A stretch of DNA of 15,743 nucleotides, taken from positions 1 through 15,743 of the forward strand of contig CALYSG010000025.1 in NCBI GenBank assembly GCA_945485605.1, written 5' to 3'. Made by a program: the position numbers and the translations under genes. Source of the stretch: an uncultured Clostridia bacterium (lineage in GTDB: Bacteria; Bacillota; Clostridia; Oscillospirales; CAG-272). Positions within the stretch are counted from its first letter, which is position 1; every line of letters starts with the position of its first letter. The notes beneath the pieces were generated by a model. The model was not told where the DNA came from. It saw only the letters and a list, made by a program, of their open reading frames with translations, and ran no database searches. Below are positions 13,564-15,743 of this stretch, in pieces.

Positions 13564-14301
13564 ATGATCTTCGATATTCAGAAAGCCGGAATACTGAAAC
13601 GCGCCTCGGCGTTTCTTCTGGATTTTATACTTTTAGTGATCTTAACTACGGGATTTTCTTTCCTTATATCTGTCACTATTCGGTTCAACGACCGATTCGA
13701 TGACTATTTACAACTGAAAACTGAATTCGAAGAATCCTTTGGGGTGGATTCTGATACCGGTATCACTGAGGAGCAGTATAATGCTTGGCCGGAGGGACAG
13801 AAGAAATGCGATTCGGATATGATCAACGCGCTTCGTCTGATCCTCAATATGACACTGATAATCACCACCTTCGGGATTCTTCTTTCTTATATAGTGCTCG
13901 AATTCATAGTTCCGCTGATAATGAAGGACGGTCAAACCGTGGGAAAGCGGATATTCGGCATCGCCGTGATACGAACCGACGGCGTAAAAATGTCGACGGT
14001 ACAGCTCTTTGTCCGCACGGTGCTCGGAAAATTCACGATCGAAACGATGATACCCGTACTTCTCATTCTTATGAGTATGAGCGGAATGATCGGGATCCTC
14101 GGTCCTATACTGATAGGTGCTCTCATTATAGCCCAGATAATAATTATGGCTGTAACGAAGACAAACTCGCTTATTCACGACCTTCTCTCAAACACGGTAG
14201 CCGTCGATAAAGCAAGCCAGCTCATCTTTGACACCGAAGAAGCTATGATAGAATACAAGCGCAAGGTCGCCGCAGAAGAAGCTGCCAAACAGCCTTATTA
14301 A
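13564..14301 (+). CDS. RDD family membrane protein
   Basis: A 245-residue integral membrane protein with the RDD-family signature: RASAFLLDFIL (about 13-23) opening the first membrane segment, DGQTVGKRIFGI (about 122-133) before the amphipathic stretch, and SLIHDLLSNTVAVD (about 205-218). Three to four hydrophobic segments are visible, near 15-38, 92-118 and 155-205. A charged loop follows the first segment, and a Lys/Glu/Ala-rich tail is probably cytoplasmic. RDD proteins have no single agreed role; some are implicated in ion or metabolite transport. The ATG follows AAGGAAAAGG. It has its own extended -10 promoter, and the transporter ATPase starts 52 bp later on the same strand, so co-transcription is likely. 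Whether it serves the transporter is unknown. Confidence 0.85.
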   Translation: MIFDIQKAGILKRASAFLLDFILLVILTTGFSFLISVTIRFNDRFDDYLQLKTEFEESFGVDSDTGITEEQYNAWPEGQKKCDSDMINALRLILNMTLIITTFGILLSYIVLEFIVPLIMKDGQTVGKRIFGIAVIRTDGVKMSTVQLFVRTVLGKFTIETMIPVLLILMSMSGMIGILGPILIGALIIAQIIIMAVTKTNSLIHDLLSNTVAVDKASQLIFDTEEAMIEYKRKVAAEEAAKQPY

Positions 14302-14306
14302 AACAG

Positions 14307-14319
14307 TCAGATCATCTGA
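14307..14319. repeat. Short inverted repeat between the RDD gene and the ABC ATPase gene
   Basis: TCAGAT-C-ATCTGA is a perfect 6-bp inverted repeat around one base, just after the RDD stop. The single-base centre is too tight for a hairpin, so if meaningful it would be a protein-binding site. No promoter is evident between it and the ATPase start. A chance occurrence is possible. Confidence 0.3.
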
Positions 14320-14353
14320 AAATTAATAATAAATATAAAAGGAAAGGAACGCT

Positions 14354-15463
14354 ATGAAAGTTGAATTAAGGAATCTGACAAAAATCTTTCCGAACCGGAA
14401 TAAAAAGGTGAAAGAGGATGTCGTTGCGGTAAACGACTTCACCTTTACTATACCGGACGGGAAACTCGTCGGATTGCTCGGTCCGTCGGGATGCGGAAAA
14501 AGTACTACGCTCTATATGATCTCGGGGCTTCAGCAGCCGACAAGCGGTCAGATATTCTTCGGAGAAGAAGACGTGACCGATCTCTCTCCCGAAAACAGAG
14601 GTGTCGGACTCGTTTTCCAGAACTACGCTCTTTATCCCCATATGACGGTCAAGCAGAACATTCTCTTCCCGCTCCAGAACCTTAAGGGAGCAGACAAGCT
14701 GTCAAAGCAGGATATGCTTGAAAGAGCCTATCAAGCAGCAAAGCTCGTTCAGATCGACGAGCTCATGGACAGAAAGCCGAGTGAGCTCTCCGGCGGTCAG
14801 CAACAAAGAGTCGCAATTGCCCGTGCGCTCGTAAAAATGCCGAAGGTTCTGCTTCTCGATGAGCCGCTTTCAAACCTTGATGCGCGACTTCGCCTTCAGA
14901 CCCGTGAAGAGATCAGAAGGATCCAGCGCGAAACAAAGATCACGACAGTATTCGTAACCCATGACCAGGAAGAGGCTATGAGCATCTCCGATATGATAAT
15001 CGTTATGAAGAAAGGCGTCGTTCAACAGATCGGTAAGCCTCAGGATGTTTACGAGGATCCCCTGAATCTTTTCGTTGCAAAATTCCTCGGAACACCTCCG
15101 ATCAATGTATTCGAGGGTAGGATCGTCGGAGGAAGGCTCTTTATCGGTGATGATGCCGTTATGGAATACACCGACGTTCCCGATCAGGAAGTTTTCGTCG
15201 GTATCCGTCCCGAGGGCTTCATACTCACGGAAAACGGCGCGCTCAACTGCAAAATGAGCGGCATCGATGTAATGGGGCGCGATGTCAGCATAGTTACTAC
15301 CAATACCGCCTCCGTTAATCCCGTTGTACGTTCGATAATAGACGCAGACAATAATGTTGATGCGGAATCCGATGGCGTTAGATATTCTCTGAAGCCCGGA
15401 AAGGTCTACATATTCAATAAGGAGACCGAAGAGCGTATATACGCAAAGGGGCGTGCACTATGA
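14354..15463 (+). CDS. ugpC: Carbohydrate ABC transporter ATP-binding protein (MalK/UgpC/MsmX type)
   Basis: The ATPase subunit of a CUT1-type sugar importer, bound to the cytoplasmic face of the membrane. It has 369 residues, typical of the family: Walker A GPSGCGKST (43-51), Q-loop VFQNYALYPHM (87-97), signature LSGGQQ (145-150), Walker B VLLLDE (165-170) with the D-loop SNLD, and switch H203. The C-terminal OB/TOBE-like domain from about 240 is kept. The sequence near 13-24 (PNRNKKVKEDV) is a slightly longer N-terminal loop than usual. The ribosome site is AGGAAAGGAA. The permease gene overlaps its stop in an ATGA, showing tight coupling. MsmX/UgpC-type ATPases often serve several importers, so the substrate cannot be inferred. 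Confidence 0.94.
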   Translation: MKVELRNLTKIFPNRNKKVKEDVVAVNDFTFTIPDGKLVGLLGPSGCGKSTTLYMISGLQQPTSGQIFFGEEDVTDLSPENRGVGLVFQNYALYPHMTVKQNILFPLQNLKGADKLSKQDMLERAYQAAKLVQIDELMDRKPSELSGGQQQRVAIARALVKMPKVLLLDEPLSNLDARLRLQTREEIRRIQRETKITTVFVTHDQEEAMSISDMIIVMKKGVVQQIGKPQDVYEDPLNLFVAKFLGTPPINVFEGRIVGGRLFIGDDAVMEYTDVPDQEVFVGIRPEGFILTENGALNCKMSGIDVMGRDVSIVTTNTASVNPVVRSIIDADNNVDAESDGVRYSLKPGKVYIFNKETEERIYAKGRAL

Positions 15464-15743
15464 CAGAGCAGGATATCAAAACAGCCGAGCCCGCGAAAAG
15501 ACCTCCCAAAAAGAGAAAAACATCGTCGGGAATAGTTACGGGCAAGCATCAATGGAAAGCGTGGCTCTACCTTGCACCCGCAATAGTGTTGCTTCTCATA
15601 TTCACCGGTTGGCCGATCATAAACACGGTCAGTATGGCATTTATGGAAGACTATAACAGCCTTGCCGCTATTGGTGGTCAAACCTTCAACTTCGGTATTA
15701 AGAACTTCCAATGGGTTATAGAAATGCCTCAATTTATGACCTG
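15460..15743 (+). CDS. Sugar ABC transporter permease (MalF/UgpA-like), 3' end cut off
   Basis: An open frame begins at the ATG at 15460, which overlaps the ATPase stop codon in ATGA, and continues past the window end (about 94 residues seen). After a basic cytoplasmic tail (KRPPKKRK, about 13-20) comes WLYLAPAIVLLLIF (about 36-49), the first membrane segment, and GWPIINTVSMAF, the pattern typical of MalF/UgpA-type CUT1 permeases. A further stretch, FGIKNFQWVIE, matches the usual FxGLxNFxxV motif of the family. AAGGGG lies about 10 bases upstream. The partner permease and the solute-binding protein presumably follow outside the window. Substrate unknown. Confidence 0.87.
   Translation, partial: MTEQDIKTAEPAKRPPKKRKTSSGIVTGKHQWKAWLYLAPAIVLLLIFTGWPIINTVSMAFMEDYNSLAAIGGQTFNFGIKNFQWVIEMPQFMT

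Noticed and set aside
1..15743. CRISPR arrays, insertion sequences, phage genes, tRNA and rRNA genes
   Set aside because: No spaced direct repeats, transposase or integrase motifs, or cloverleaf/rRNA-like sequence were found on either strand by reading.

Overview
The window reads as a chromosomal stretch of an anaerobic, probably gut-type member of Clostridia (Firmicutes). This is an inference from AGGAGG-type ribosome binding sites, near-consensus sigma-A promoters, the Firmicutes-type (class II) GalT, and gene content such as a MalK/UgpC-type sugar ABC transporter and a BadF-type kinase. I see 15 protein genes (two cut by the window edges), no tRNA or rRNA, no CRISPR array and no transposase.

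Layout. (a) 2-1399: the 3' part of galT, whose stop overlaps a convergent gene. (b) 3500-1393, minus strand: lplA (lipoate-protein ligase) followed by a beta-lactamase-fold serine hydrolase. lplA starts almost at the transcription start of a perfect-consensus promoter, so its mRNA looks leaderless. (c) 3701-9783, plus strand: a six-gene operon for a lipoate-dependent, TPP-dependent dehydrogenase complex (E1 alpha, E1 beta, E2, E3), followed by a histidine-phosphatase-family protein and a short-chain dehydrogenase. It ends at a hairpin shared with the convergent lacI-type gene. (d) 10837-9827, minus: a LacI-family repressor, divergent from (e) 10928-12250, a cytoplasmic phosphodiesterase/alkaline-phosphatase superfamily enzyme. 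(f) 12255-12407: an elaborate multibranched inverted-repeat structure ending in a T-run. (g) 12477-13421: a BadF/NAGK-type sugar kinase homologue with its own promoter. (h) 13564-end: an RDD membrane protein, a UgpC/MsmX-type ATPase and the start of a MalF-type permease.

How it may work together. The palindrome ATGTAATTACAT occurs twice, perfectly, around the promoter of the dehydrogenase operon (start-to-start 104 bp). Its 10-bp core TGTAATTACA occurs again between lacI and the phosphodiesterase gene. In both places the proximal copy sits 2 bp before the Shine-Dalgarno. The simplest reading is one regulon, controlled by the local LacI-type repressor with DNA looping at the dehydrogenase promoter: dehydrogenase complex, phosphatase, SDR and phosphodiesterase, with lplA supplying lipoylation.

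The strongest oddity is that the only E2 has lost the acyltransferase signature HxxxDG (here AxxxEC) while keeping its lipoyl lysine, and the E1-binding partners and E3 look intact. E1 alpha also has Ala where pyruvate- and acetoin-type enzymes have a conserved His. Together these suggest a lipoyl complex that is not an ordinary pyruvate dehydrogenase, possibly acting on an unusual keto compound and perhaps not passing the acyl group to CoA in the usual way. The substrate cannot be read from the sequence.
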